Positions 11,501 through 23,552 of a DNA stretch of 64,000 nt are shown here, piece by piece. The translations under genes were made by a program, and so were the position numbers. Source of the stretch: Theobroma cacao. Taxonomy: Eukaryota > Streptophyta > Magnoliopsida > Malvales > Malvaceae. Below the pieces are notes generated by a model. It did no database searches, was not told where the DNA came from, and was given only the letters and a program-made list of their open reading frames with translations. Location: assembly GCF_000208745.1 (NCBI RefSeq), contig NC_030854.1, forward strand, positions 14,161,050-14,225,049, written 5' to 3'. Each line of letters starts with the position of its first letter. Position 1 is the first letter of the stretch.

Positions 11501-12200
11501 CATTAATTGAAATGATTATTTTGCATCAAAATTCTTGGGTTATATGTAAGGCACAAATGTTCCATTTGAGTTTGAATTGTTTATATACATTCTTATGTTT
11601 TTAATATTCAAATTTTCTATCCCTGGCTTGTTTCCCATCTACGCCCTGCTCACGGAGCCAATGATCACTGAGTCTGTAAGACTCACCCCCATTTTCTTCC
11701 CTTTTTTGCAGATAAGTGATCACCTCAAGTGTATTGCCTCAGCATATTTGACTCGTTGTGATGTTGGTAAAAGCATCTTTTAGACTTTCACTCCGAGTCG
11801 CTCCGTTGTATAAGGTTTGTGTTGTGTAAAATAGTTAGACTTATAAAAATTATTAGTTTATCGAAAATGTATTGCTAAAAACCTTGAGGTTGTGGAATGG
11901 ATTCTAAGTGTGATGTTTGAATTTATCTTGAAGTTTACTAAAATTGGATATTGTTATCTAGTTGCTACATCTTAATTATAGCTTCTTATTCGGTTTAAGT
12001 AAACGATAATATTATTACAAGTCGATAGAATTTTTAATAATCGTCACAAGTGGAACATTATAATAAAATCCAAGTCAATTCATTAATGCAGTAAAATGTT
12101 TCATTGGTTGACAAGAATCTCAACTAAGTCTTGTTTAAGATTTGACAAGTTCTCCCGCAAGTCTCGGACACCAATAACTATCGGGAAGAGGGTCGTTACA
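8574..12200 (+). mobile_element. Type-4b LTR, 3.6 kb
   Basis: The LTR runs from TGTAACACCCCG to GGTCGTTACA. It carries AT-rich 'aaaatattatt' blocks near its start, a donor-like AGGTGAGT (GTGAGT at 10483-10488) and a strong acceptor-like tract, cttttttgcag, ending at 11711. Flanking pentamers (GGATG, AGTCG) do not match, and no primer-binding site follows. So either the boundary with the gag-pol remnant at 12201 is a deletion junction, or this is a solo LTR that lost its target duplication. The 11010-11110 segment has short tandem repeats of 'gtggctaggccac' type. Open frames here, including one of 116 codons at 9122-9472 on the minus strand, look fortuitous. Confidence 0.75.
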
Positions 12201-12711
12201 AGTCGTAAAAAGGTTGGGGTGGAAAGAGAGAAGAGTCAAAGAAATTAGGCTAAGAGATCTTCTAGATATAGAGACCCTAGTAGGGGTAAAGATGCCAATA
12301 TAGTTGGCCAACAAGGTCGAAGGGATGGTAACTTACTCAGAGGGTCAACATCCTTTAGTCCACCAAATCAATGAAGAAATTTTCAATTTCGTAGTCCCCA
12401 ACATAGTACTAATTTTAGTGGGACTAATTACAGATGAGCTATGAGCAATGGAATGACAAATTCAAATCCTAGATAGAGTGATCAGTGGGGTCCTTTCTGC
12501 ACTTTTTGTGGTAAAATACATACGGGGCCATGTAATCAGACAACGACGAGTTGGTCATGTGAAGAGAGATTTTCCTACATTTAGACACAACTAGGAGATT
12601 GCTCATGGTTCAATACGGCCTGATTTTGCTACAGCACCAATAGTTATGCCACTAGCCAAAAATGTCAAGAGGGATAAAGGTAAAAAGGTAGCTTCCTCAT
12701 CATGAGGTAGA
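12201..12711 (+). pseudogene. gag C-terminal remnant of element A
   Basis: The translation is basic and Gln/Asn/Ser-rich and reaches a zinc-knuckle-like CTFCGKIHTGPC (about 12498-12533). This corresponds to the first knuckle of elements D and E, not the classic CCHC. The second, classic CCHC knuckle is not recognisable because of frameshifts. Several stops interrupt the frame. It directly follows an LTR end with no primer-binding site or gag start, so about two thirds of gag is missing. Confidence 0.6.
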
Positions 12712-14480
12712 TTGGCAGGGTCATCTCAACAAGGTGCTTCTAGAGGGGGACAAGCTAGAATGTTCGCTCTGACACCACATGATGCTCATGCCTCAAATGC
12801 AGTGGTGACAAGTACTTTTTTCATTTGTGGTTATGAAGCATCAATTTTATTTGACTCTGGATCCACCCATTCTTTTGTGTCCCAAAATTTCATGCATAAA
12901 TTGGGCAAGCACTATGAATATATGGATGAACCATTAGTAGTAACCACCCCGTTGGAAGAATCGTATGTTGCAAAATATGTGTTTTGTTCTTGTGTGGTCT
13001 AGATTAAAGCTAAGGACACTTGGACGGACTTAGTGTTAATGACAACATTTGGGGTCGACATGATACTAGGAATGGATTAGCTGGTGTCTTGCTATGCCAA
13101 CATAGATTGTTATCATAAGCTAGTGCAATTTAAATTCCCTAGAGAGCCGTCATTTATTATTTATGGTCACAGCAGCCATTTGGTTAAAAATGTGATGGCT
13201 GCAATTGTTGGAGTACTATAGAGTGAAGAAGGAAATTTAATAGCTACACTAGTAGTAAATGAATTTGTAGATGTGTTTTTGAAAGAGCTGCCCGAATTAC
13301 CTCCCGAAAGGGAAATTGAATTTTGTATTGATTTTGGTTCCAAAATGCAACCAATATCAAAGCCTTTATACTGAATGGCACCGACAGAGTTAAGGGAGTT
13401 AAGGGAACAGTTGCAAGATTAGATTAACATGGGCTTTATTCACCCGAGTGTGTCACCTTGGGGAGCACCAATGTTGCTCATAAAGAAGAAAGATAGTAGT
13501 CTCAGGCTATGTATAGATTACTGGTAGCTCAATAAAGTAACAATCAAGAATAAATATCCGCTTCCAAGAATTGAAGATCTATTTGATCAGCTGCAAAGGG
13601 CTCAATGCCTCTCGAAGATTAATCTGAGGTTTGGATATCATCAATTAAGGATCAAGGAAGAAGAATATACCCAAGATTGCATTCCGTACAAGGTGCGGAC
13701 ATTATGAATTTTGGTGATGTCTTTAAGGTTGACAAATGCCCTTGTTGCATTCATGGACTTGATGAATAGGGTGTTTCAAGCATGCCTAGATAGATTTGTA
13801 GTCGTCTTCATTGAACACATTATTGTATACTTGAAAAGTTGGGAAGAGCACGCACAGCATTTAAGGATCATACCATAAATCTTAAAAAACATAGACTGTA
13901 TGTAAAATTTTCTAAGTGCTCATTTTTGTTGAGTGGTGTTGGATTTCTAGGACATATTGTATCTAAGGATGGAGTATAGGTAGATCCCAGTAAGGTTGTG
14001 GCAATTGAGAATTGGGCTAGACCCATGATAGTTACGAAAATTAGGAGTTTTCTAGGATTAGCTAGGTATTATAGACTATTTGTGAAAGATTTCTCTAAGA
14101 TAGCCTCTTTGCTAACGAGGTTAACTCAAAAAGGGGTAAGATTTGAATGGTTCGATGCTTGTGAACATAGTTTCCAAACATTGAAAGCTTGTTTGACTTT
14201 TGCACTAGTATTAAGTCACCGTGTGGGTCTAAGGGCTACACTGCTTATTGTGATGCTTTGAGGGTTGGATTAAGGTGTGTACTGATGTAGCATGTTAGAG
14301 TCATCACTTATGCCTTAAGACAATTTAAGAGGCATGAACAAAATTATCCTACACACGATCTGGAGATGGCAGCAACCGTGTTTGCCTTAAAAATATGAAG
14401 GCATTATCTGTATGGGGAAACTTGTGAAATATATATGGATCACAAAAGTTTGAAGTATATATTCAGCAGCGAGATCTAAA
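12712..14480 (+). pseudogene. Element A protease, reverse transcriptase and RNase H remnant
   Basis: The retropepsin block keeps LFDSGSTHSF (Asp at about 12853-12855). The next conserved block (VDMILGMD) is followed by a stop. RT blocks include [21 protein letters not shown] (then a stop), [20 protein letters not shown] and [11 protein letters not shown], then frame breaks. The catalytic FIDD motif reads FIEH at 13807-13818, so the polymerase site is destroyed. RNase H shows YCDA near 14247, [13 protein letters not shown], and [10 protein letters not shown] near 14450. More than ten stops plus frameshifts make this non-functional. It is clearly more diverged from D and E than they are from each other, which marks it as an older copy. 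Confidence 0.9.
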
Positions 14481-14499
14481 TTTAAGGCAACATAGATGG

Positions 14500-16100
14500 A
14501 TGGAACTATTGAAGGACTATGGTTGTACGATACTCCATCATCCCGGCAAGGCGAAAGGCATAGTCGATGCCTTGAGTCAAAAGTCAATGGGTAGTATGGC
14601 ACACATTGCAATGGAGAGAAGGTCAATAGTGCAAGGATTACAAGATATGGGTAATATGGGAGTTAAATGTGCAGTTAGTGGATCAGATGCACTATTGGCA
14701 CATTCTAGGGTCTGACCAATACTGATGGATCAAATTCGAGATGCCCAAGCTAGAGATACATTTGCAATGACTATTTTGGGGAGTATAGGTGAGCATGTTT
14801 TTGAGTTTGATTTTGGGTTTGATGGACTGTTGAGATATGGATCTCAAATCTATAAGTCGGATTTGGATGGACTTAAGGAAGAAATTCTGGAGGAGGCACA
14901 CGTTACTGCTTATGCAGTGCATCCGAGAGCCACCAAGATGTACCATGATTTAAGATCTGTATATTGGTGGCAAAGACTGAAGAAGGACGTAAAGGGATAT
15001 GTTTCGAGATGTTCAGTGTGCTAACAAGTGAAGGTAGAGCACCAAAGACCTTCAAGACTATTATAACCATTATAAGTACCCGAATAGAAGTGGGAACATA
15101 TAGCCATGGACTTCGTAATAGGCTTGCCTCGAGCTAGAGGAAGATATGATTCCATATGGGTAATTATAGATTTGTTGACTAAGTCAGCACATTTTCTCTT
15201 GGTCAAGACAAAGTTTGTGGCGACACAATATGCTCTAATTTACATTAATGAAATTGTTAGACTCTATGGCGTACCGGTGAACATTGTGTCCAATTAGGGA
15301 CCAAAATTTACTAGTCGATTTTGGAGGAGGTTACAAGATGAATTAGGGACTTGATTGGACTTTAGTACAGCATATCACCCTCAAACAGACTGCCAATCTA
15401 AGCACCCAATCTAAACATTGAAAGATATGTTAAAAGCAATCGTGTTGGATTTTGGAGTTTCTTGGAACTTATGCTTGCCCTTGGCAGAATTTGCATACAG
15501 CAACAGTTACCAGGCGAGTATCGAGATGGCACCATTTGAGGAATTATATGGACAGAAGTGTAAGTCACCCATAAGATGGTTGGAAGTTGGGGAAAGGAAA
15601 TTGTTGGGGTCGAAGATGGTACAAGCAATGATGGAAAGAGTATAAATAATCCAAGAATGAATGCTGACAGCTCAGATTAGACAGAAGTCATATGTCGACA
15701 ATAGATGCATGCCCATTGAGTTTGAAGTAGGTGGCTATGTGTTTCTAAAAGTGTCACCATGCAAAGGAATATGAAGATTTGGCAAGAAAGAGAGACTCAA
15801 TCCTCGATATATTGGCTCGTTTAAAATACAAGAACTTGAAGGTACTGCTGCTCATCGATTGGCATTGCGACTGGATTTTGAAGGGTTAATCCAGCGTTTC
15901 ATGTGTCCATGCTCAGAAAATATGTTTGACACCTTTCGCATGTGATACAACATGATACGGCTTCGTAGGAAGATGGGTTAAAGTACAAAGAGTAGCCTAT
16001 AGTTATATTGGACTGTCAAGTAAAAAGGCTTCGCTAGAAGGACATTGCCTTAGTGAAAGTATTATGGCAGAATCACTCAATAGAAGAGGCAAATTCAAAA
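14500..16100 (+). pseudogene. Element A integrase and C-terminal tail remnant
   Basis: The zinc-binding region is visible: HVTAYAVHPRATKMYHDL, VYWWQRLKKDV and CSVC (14890-15022). The catalytic core follows with WEHIAMDFVIGLPRA (about 15097), DLLTKSAHF, VNIVSN with a stop where DRG should continue, and FSTAYHPQTD. The GKKERLNPRYIGSFKI block (about 15781-15830) belongs to the C-terminal GPY/F region. A weak chromodomain-like tail ends near 16100. Stops and frameshifts are frequent. At 15319 the codon giving SRFW retains the tryptophan that is a stop in both D and E. Confidence 0.85.
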
Positions 16101-16934
16101 TCGGAAGAGGAAATGTGGGCAAAATATCCATATTTATTTGAGGGCTAAATGTATTGTTAAATGCCTCTATGTCGTTGTAATTTGAGGATGAATTTATTTT
16201 AAGTAAAAGAGTTTGTATGATGTTTCTATTGCAAAACAAGGTTGTTGCATGAATGATAATTAGCATAAGCTGAGGCTAAGGGATTCCTTAAAGGTTTGGA
16301 TGCTAGTATTTTAAAAGTGCAACCGTCCTTGGTCGAATCACGCTTAAGTAAAGGAAGATTGATTAGTGATATTGGTGAGAAATCCCACCATTCAAGGTGA
16401 GTGGGCACTAAATTTCAAAACCTATATTCCTATAAATATATTATATATGTTACATTTGATAGCTGACAAAATTATGGAAAGCATGAGTTAGTAGAAAGCC
16501 TAGGTTGTTTGTGATTATGACAAGGATTTTAAATTCGTTTTTCTCTATATTATACATAGGTATATATCTACTTGCTTTTAAATACAGGGAAACAAACCTT
16601 TGAGTAGCTTTTCACTTCAAAATCATGCCTTGCAAGCTTGTGTAATGTTTAGGCCCATGGCCATGACCTGGTTCTTGGGATTTGAAGATAAACTATCGAT
16701 TTCACTTAACATGCTGATTTTATAGATATGCCATGCCTTGAGAAAAATTATGCATAACATTCAATTTATGATTATATTGATTTTGATCTATCATGTTTTT
16801 GCAAATGCATTAAATTACGATGATTTTCATTTTAACGTGATTGAGATACTCGGGGGTAGGACTTGTTACCACACTAGGTTAAGTGTGGTCTTTGTGCACA
16901 AAATAGTGATTGTTGATTATCGATATTTGATTTA

Positions 16935-17117
16935 AAAGGGGGACTTGAAGTCCCGATTCATATTGGGTGGCGTGGGCAGTTCCCACGAGGAGGTAAAAGG
17001 GGACCTAAAGCCCCGATTCATATTAGGTGGCGTAGGTAGTTCTCACGAGTAGGTAAAGGGGGACTTGAAGCCCTGATTTATATCTAGTGGCATGGGCAGT
17101 TCCCACGAGTAGGTGAT
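16935..17117 (+). repeat. Three tandem copies of a ~61 bp unit
   Basis: Units begin 'aaagggggacttgaag' and continue 'ccgattcatatt...gtgg' and 'gggcagttcccacgag'. The three copies differ at a modest number of positions. They lie between the donor-like and acceptor-like signals of the surrounding LTR-like sequence, the same relative place as the hairpin arrays of F1 LTRs. The sibling LTR at 8574-12200 has a different repeat there. Confidence 0.8.
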
Positions 17118-17703
17118 GATGTCTAAGAGAGTAAGCCTAAGGGTTATACGAAACCTACCCGAGGATGATGCTCACTTGTTGATGTTTATTAAACATGGCA
17201 TGGCATTAATGCTTGAAATTTATTTTTAAATGGCTAGTGAAATTTACGTATTCATTGGTGACTAGTTATTCCACGTTTTATGTTTGAGATTTCTCATTTA
17301 TACTTGCCATTGGATTTATTGTTGAAAGGATATTGAAGTTGAAAGATTTTTCCTGCATACTAAATATGACAATTTTCATATGTGTTTACTTATGATTCAT
17401 TATTCTTAAGACTTGCAAGGTATAAAAATCTCTCAATTTAATGGAGTATTTTTTATTTTTTACGCTTAATCTTGAATTTATAAATATTCCATCTTTATGT
17501 TTGTTTCCCTTCACTGCCTACTCATGGAGCTGATGATCACTGAGTCTGTGAGACTTACCCACATTATTTAATGTGCAGATAGATAGATAGTTAGGGACAT
17601 CGTTGGCGAGGAATCCTTTTTGCAGCTGTGTGGGTGATAACTTTATGATACAGAGTTATTTGAGTTTAATTTTCATAATAATTTGGCTAGGTTTTTGTAA
17701 TAA

Positions 17704-19154
17704 TGCATACAAATTAGTATGTTTTATTTAATTATTTTAAATTAGTTATTTTAAGTGAGTCAATCTAATTTTGGTTAATTTTATGTTTAATTTGGTGTTA
17801 ATGTGGTTAAGATAGGTCGTTATTGATTTATTTGTACTTTTGTAGGTGTTTGAAAGAAGAATTTTAGTAAAAGAAGGAGAGCAATTTCGAGGTGCAAACT
17901 TCTAATGTATATGTTTTTATATTTTGATCATAAATTTTTTTAAGGAGCTCCAAATGAAGTGATTCTTAAACCATTAGAAAGATAAGAGAAAGATCTACAA
18001 CTTTTATGTTTACCACTTTACTCAGTTCGACTTGTAAGATGGTCAAAAATCTTCTCAAAGTTGACATACTGCAGCAGTCCTAGAGCAATTATGATTTCTG
18101 TTAATTAATTTGGTAAAGCTGCGACTTACATAGTTTGATGAGGAAATCCTAACTGAAATTGACTTCTTTCTTCACCCAACTTGGTCTAACTTCAAAGCCT
18201 ATAAAAACAACCTTTCGAAGAGCTTAAAGGGAAAAGAGGAAAAAAAAGAAAACACTAGATTGACATTTGAGAGTCAAGCCATAAAGTCATTGAAGCTAAG
18301 AAGAATTTGCAGAATTCAGGGAGATTTGACGATCAAGAATACAATTCTTAATTTTTTATATATTTTCTTTTATTCTCTTATTTTCTTGGTTTTGATTTTA
18401 GTGTTTAAATTTTATTCAATGATGATGTGTGACTTGATGGGGAACTAAATTGTTTATCTAAGATTATGATTGAACTCATTATATAGTCTGAATTAATTGT
18501 CTCTCTTTTACTTATGTTTGATGGATTTAAGTTGTTATTTTATTCTGTTCTTAATGCTTCTAATTGCCTGATCACCAATTAGATTGAATTGGAAACCTAA
18601 GTTAAACCTTGATGAAGGAGATTTAGGTAGACCTTTAATAGAATAGCATATGATTGAATACACTTAGTTGATTAGGTGATTTGATTTGCATATAGGGTAG
18701 ACATACACTTATAAGCCACACGTAACCAAAATTAGAGCACAAACTTTATAAATCTTTCTTCAATTTAATTTACATAGACATATAGAAAATTAATTGAGAA
18801 AGGTATTTTTATAAGAAACTCGACAGAGACTTGTAAATAATTTAGGACTCTAGGTTAGCAATTTAATCCATTAAATTGAGTTAAGAGAGAGAGACAATAA
18901 TCAGATGAAGTATTGAGGGATATTATAATCTTAGGTTTGGTAGTTAAGTGAGATTTATTTAATATTTAATTTTAGTTTTAGTTTATTAGTTTTAATTTTT
19001 CTTTTTTATTTTAATTGTTTGGATAAAATTAGGGTGTTATAATTTTAGTAGTTAACAGTAGGAATTAAACAATTCTCCATGGGAACGATACTCTACTTCA
19101 TTACTATATTACTTGTTAACTATACGTGCACTTGCGTGAGTAGAAAATTCAACA
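17704..19154 (+). mobile_element. Unclassified solo LTR, possibly Athila/Tat-like
   Basis: The segment starts TGCATACAAATTAG and ends AAATTCAACA. It sits between AATAA (17699-17703) and ATAAT (19155-19159), a slightly offset near-duplication. The tail 'ccatgggaacgatactc' followed by 'cgtgcacttgcgtgag' recalls LTR ends of the Tat/Athila group by memory of family style only. The surrounding type-4b sequence appears to resume after it. There is no coding content; a 62-codon open frame at 18260 is AT-rich chance. Confidence 0.45.
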
Positions 19155-19819
19155 ATAATGGGTAATGGCATCTCCTATCTTTCTTCGGGGTTGCTTCGCT
19201 ATCCAGTCGTCGAATAATTTTAAAATTGTAATAATTTATGAGTTTAGAACTATTTTGAGATGAAGATCTTTAAATATTGTAAATTAAAAATGTGGCGTTG
19301 TGTCATCGAACCACTTTGAACTATTACGTGGTTATTATTATTTCGATGTGGATTATGGATGAGACAATGATATTGATGATTGATAAAATTAATTGGAGTA
19401 GAAATGACAATGTGAGGAGAAAAAAATTGTCACAGCCCAAATTTCGGGCCATGACCGGCACATGGGCTCAGTGGGCATAGCCCACTAGGCCCAAGCAAGC
19501 CTTTTTATGAGATCCTGTTCCTCATTCCATCCATCATCTTTAAAACCATGTGTTGTAATTCTCAACAATGAATGTTTCAGTAATATTTTATAGCAATCGA
19601 ATATTCATATTTGTGTTATCTCAAAGTATTATCATTCATTTCCGTCTCATAAGGGCATCATCATCAATCCAACATATACATACTTCATTTATAACATGAC
19701 TCTTAATAGTTTATATTACATATACGTGTACACAGACAAAAGACTCTCAATCGTCAATGGAGTGACTTAAAGTGAAGGTACTGCTACTGAGATGCCACAA
19801 TACCTACCAAGAAGATGAG

Positions 19820-22512
19820 TGTGAGACCTTGACCTTCATAGACTCGTAAAGCGAAGTATACGCGATATCCCTGATCATGGGTAATTTCATCATTTCCTTA
19901 GTAAGACCATAAAAGTAAGATTTTTAAACAATATTATGGTCTAAGTAGGCCTAAGGCATAAATGGATGGTGAAATTAGGGGTAAAATGGAAAGGAAACCA
20001 AAATTTTGATAATTTTCACGGTAAGGGCAAAATGGTCATTTTTCACCTCATGTTAAAATTTTAAGTTTTCATGAACTCGAGCATGTCTAGACCATTATGG
20101 ACCTTGACCTAGTGTCAAAAGTACAAAACGATTTCATAAAAGATTGGAGGAGAATAAGCTAAATTGTGGAGAGGCAATTTAGTAATTTAAGTGAAGTGAA
20201 TAAGTTTGGCTATAAAATATCTTGTTTCCAGCAGCTTTTTCTCCCATTTTCCAGCAGCTTGTCTTCTTCTTCTTCTTTTCTTTCACGTTGCTTCGAACCT
20301 CCATGGAAGCTTGATGTGGAGCTTGTATAATTTTCTCTCTCTAGCTCTAAATTTCATACCTTTGAGCCCTTTTAACTAGAACCCTTGTATTCTTCCACTC
20401 TCTCTCCTTAAAACCCTTAAAAAATCTTATTTTCATACTTTCTCTCACTAGTTGGGCATTCTAGAGAGAGAAAGAGAGAATTACCCCATTTGTGTGGAAG
20501 CTATTGGAAGAGAATTCAACTACAAAGGAGCCCTAGGGTAAGTGATGAACTAAGCTTAATTTTTAGCTGTAGAAAATGGCTAGTAATTGGGATTATGAGC
20601 TGTTTTATTGTTGAGTATTTTCATTGGTTTTTAGTGATTAAGATAGTGAACATAAATAGCCATTTAATGTGACAATTGAAAACTAGCTAAGAGATAGCTT
20701 TTAAGGTTCATAGTGTGTGAATTAACCTATTGCTTATGCTAATGTGATCCTAGGTTCTAATGAAGTCCCATCCTTCTAATTGGATCATTAGGGGAAATAG
20801 AGTCAGCTAAAGGCTCAACAATAAATCAGTGAGTGGACTGCCTATCGAAATTGTTTTGGGAATATGACTGTTTTGTACAAAGTGTTTGAATGATTTTATA
20901 CAACTTATCTAAAAAATGAATGCCTTGGGAACAAGCTCTTGAGAAATGGTTTATGTTAGGATATGTGGTTATTATGGATTTCTATGCTACTGCATTATGT
21001 TGATATACATATATGTTTGAATATAGTGTTGTGCAATTATATTGACTCGGCTATGTGAGAGTAGGGAATGTGCAAAAGCCGAGGATGACCCGGTTATGTG
21101 CGAGTAAGGAGTGCGCATAACCCGGTGATGACCTAGCCATGTGCGAGTAAGGAATGTGCATGAGCTGGTATGATGATGATGGGATGGTGTGCATGATGAT
21201 GATGATGGGTATACGTATACATATATACATATGTAAATATGTGTGTTATAGGAAATTAATGAGTAATGGTATATGGTTGTAATGCATGTGAAACTTGACA
21301 TGTTAAACCTTGGGAAATTGTTATGTGTTTCATATTGGTATGAACATTTCAGCAGGGTGGTTTTTCCTTGGGAAGAAGGGCAAATTTTGCATTGGTGCCC
21401 TGTTTCTCGTTGCAGCGAAAATCATTCTCGCTGTAGCAAGAAACTCTCGAGTTTTTGAGGGGTAGGCTGATCGAAAACTCACTACAGCGAGGATGCACTT
21501 TCGTTGTAGCGATAATGACACTATAGCTTTTAGTTGCAGCAAAATTCATTCTCGCTGCAGTGAGAAACTTTCTGTTTCTGGGATACAATTTCGCTGCAGC
21601 CAGATTGAATCTCGCTGCAGTGAGAAACATTATGTTTCTGGGTTACAATTTCGCTACAGCGAGATTCAATCTCGCTGCAGTGAAAAACTCACTGTTTTGT
21701 CTCCTATCTTGTCCAATTACTGCCCTATTTTTTCACTTCTTTGCTACCATATTTGAGCATGGACTTCTAACATTAAGGATTAAATGAGTTAAGTTTAAAA
21801 TGAGGAGGTTTAGTGAGAAACCTTCGACCAGTTGAGAAACCCTCATTTGGCTAATAACTAATGCCTTTCCGCTACAGCAAAGATTCGTTGTCGTATTTGA
21901 CTTGCTTGTGTATCATTAAAGCTTTCATGCTTCAAATGGTTCGTTATGTATGGGTTCATGATTTTCAAATGATCAATCATTTAAAGGCTTGATGAGGGGT
22001 TTTTAATATGAATGGAGCTAAATTGCATTGTTTTGAAACAAATGCATCATGATTTTAAATTCTCCCTTGTTGTTGCTTGTTCCCTTCCTTGTTCACTCAT
22101 TGGGTTTATACTCACCGTTTTCAACTTCATAATTTTAGATCACGAGCCAGCCGGTAACTAGGACGAGGTGTCCTTGTAGACTTGTATCTATCTTTTGGTA
22201 GGTGTCTCGGCATTCAGTAGCTGTACATTCGTCTGAGTCCCTCCGCTGAAAGTCGAGTATTATTTTGTTGTGTATAGACGAACCTAATGTAAATTGTTAA
22301 GATACATGTTGTAGACAATGTATATACACTCATTTGGTATGCCAGTATGAGATGGCAATGTGTAGTATTATTTTGATTTTAAGTTATGAAATGTGACTTA
22401 GCATTTTATGATGGAATGATAAACATGTCAGATTAATAGGCTTGTTTGGGCTTAGTGGATTACGTCCATTGGGCCCATACGTCGGTCATGGCTCGAAATT
22501 TGGGTTGTGACA
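19820..22512 (+). mobile_element. Solo LTR, F1 family, inside the 3' LTR of element C
   Basis: This 2.69 kb LTR runs from TGTGAGACCTTG to GGTTGTGACA with a perfect target duplication ATGAG (19815-19819 and 22513-22517). It has a TATA-like box (ctataaaat, about 20211), donor-like GTGAGT at 20829, a hairpin-type repeat array (about 21045-21190), a dense palindrome cluster (about 21400-21700) and an acceptor-like TTTTAG ending at 22138. No internal region is present. Confidence 0.9.
21400..21695 (+). repeat. Dense cluster of CTGCAG-centred near-palindromes
   Basis: About ten copies of 'tcgctgcagcgagaaa' variants (including ctacagcga and ctgtagcaag) occur in under 300 bp, spaced roughly 25-65 bp apart, some as pairs separated by 'attcaa' or 'gattgaat'. 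Because the motif is near-symmetric, both strands give open frames of 60-90 codons with recurring RCSEK or AAARLNLAA peptides. I read these as by-products. Confidence 0.75.
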
Positions 22513-23339
22513 ATGAGCATACATGGACACTCAATCTAGGTCCCAACTGCCTTCGAATCTGAAAACATGAAGTTTAAAAACATGAGTATACAACTCAGTG
22601 AGTGAACATAATAAGGGAACAAGCAATCGATAAGGAGAACTTGGAAATCATGTTGCACTTGTTTCAAAAATAATGCAATTGATTTAATTTCTTACTAAAA
22701 ACCCCTCATTTCAAACTTTGATTAATAACCTCATAGTGTTGCAAAAACCCATGATCAATCCATCAAGTTAAATGGGTAAAAAATATGTCAAAATCAAGCA
22801 AGGTAGAAAGCATGACAGCAAGTTTTTCGCTATAGCGAGAAACAATCTGAGTTTGCATATGTTTCAGTTTTTCAAGCATATATCCAACTAAAGAAATCCA
22901 ATTGACATGATTTTTAGACTATTAGAAAGATAAAAGGCTGGGCTACAACTTTGATGTTTAGCACTTTGCCCATTTCTGAACAGAAGGTGGTCAAAATCTT
23001 CATCAAAATAAGAGCACTACACTAGAATTTTGGAATCACCCGAGGGTTTCTCGCTGCAACGAGAATCCATTTTCACTACAGCAAGAAGCTACAAAAAATT
23101 TCTCACTGTAGTGAGAACCAAGCTAGTTTAACCTCTTTTAACCTGAGAGTTTCTCGCTGCAGCGAAAATGAATCTCGCTGCAGCGAGAAATAAAGCAATT
23201 TCATTAAAAGGGGTCTTGTTACATCAAAAGCCATTTTCTTGTTGAATGAAAAGCAATTTGGGAGCAATTAACAATGCCAACATGCAACACAATCACAAAT
23301 ATTTTCATAACTTTCTATAACACACACGTATATATACAT

Positions 23340-23552
23340 ACATACATCATCATGCACACCATCCCGCCACACTCAGCTCAATGAAATATCATCATGTGTG
23401 CACTTCCTACTCGCACACTTCAACATCATCATGTGTGCAGTCCCTACTTGCACACTCTAACATCATCATGTGTGCACTCCCTACTCACACACTTCAACAT
23501 CATCATGTGTGCACTTCCTACTTGCACACTCTAACATCATCATGTGTGCACT
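23340..23552 (-). repeat. Direct repeats in the 3' LTR of element C (hairpin array, antisense)
   Basis: Repeats of 'catcatcatgtgtgcac' plus 'ccctactcgcacactt' with a period of about 39 bp are the antisense form of the F1 hairpin array. The array is cut at 23552 by the solo LTR and resumes at 27455. Unit sequence differs from other copies, so arrays have diversified locally. Confidence 0.7.

Noticed and set aside
21349..21787. Overlapping open frames on both strands with repeated RCSEK/LAAVRN peptides
   Set aside because: They are produced by the CTGCAG palindrome cluster, which is open on both strands by symmetry. No independent coding signal.
23340..23552. Regularly spaced direct repeats resembling a CRISPR array
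   Set aside because: The spacers are themselves repeats, the unit belongs to an LTR, and the genome is plant nuclear.
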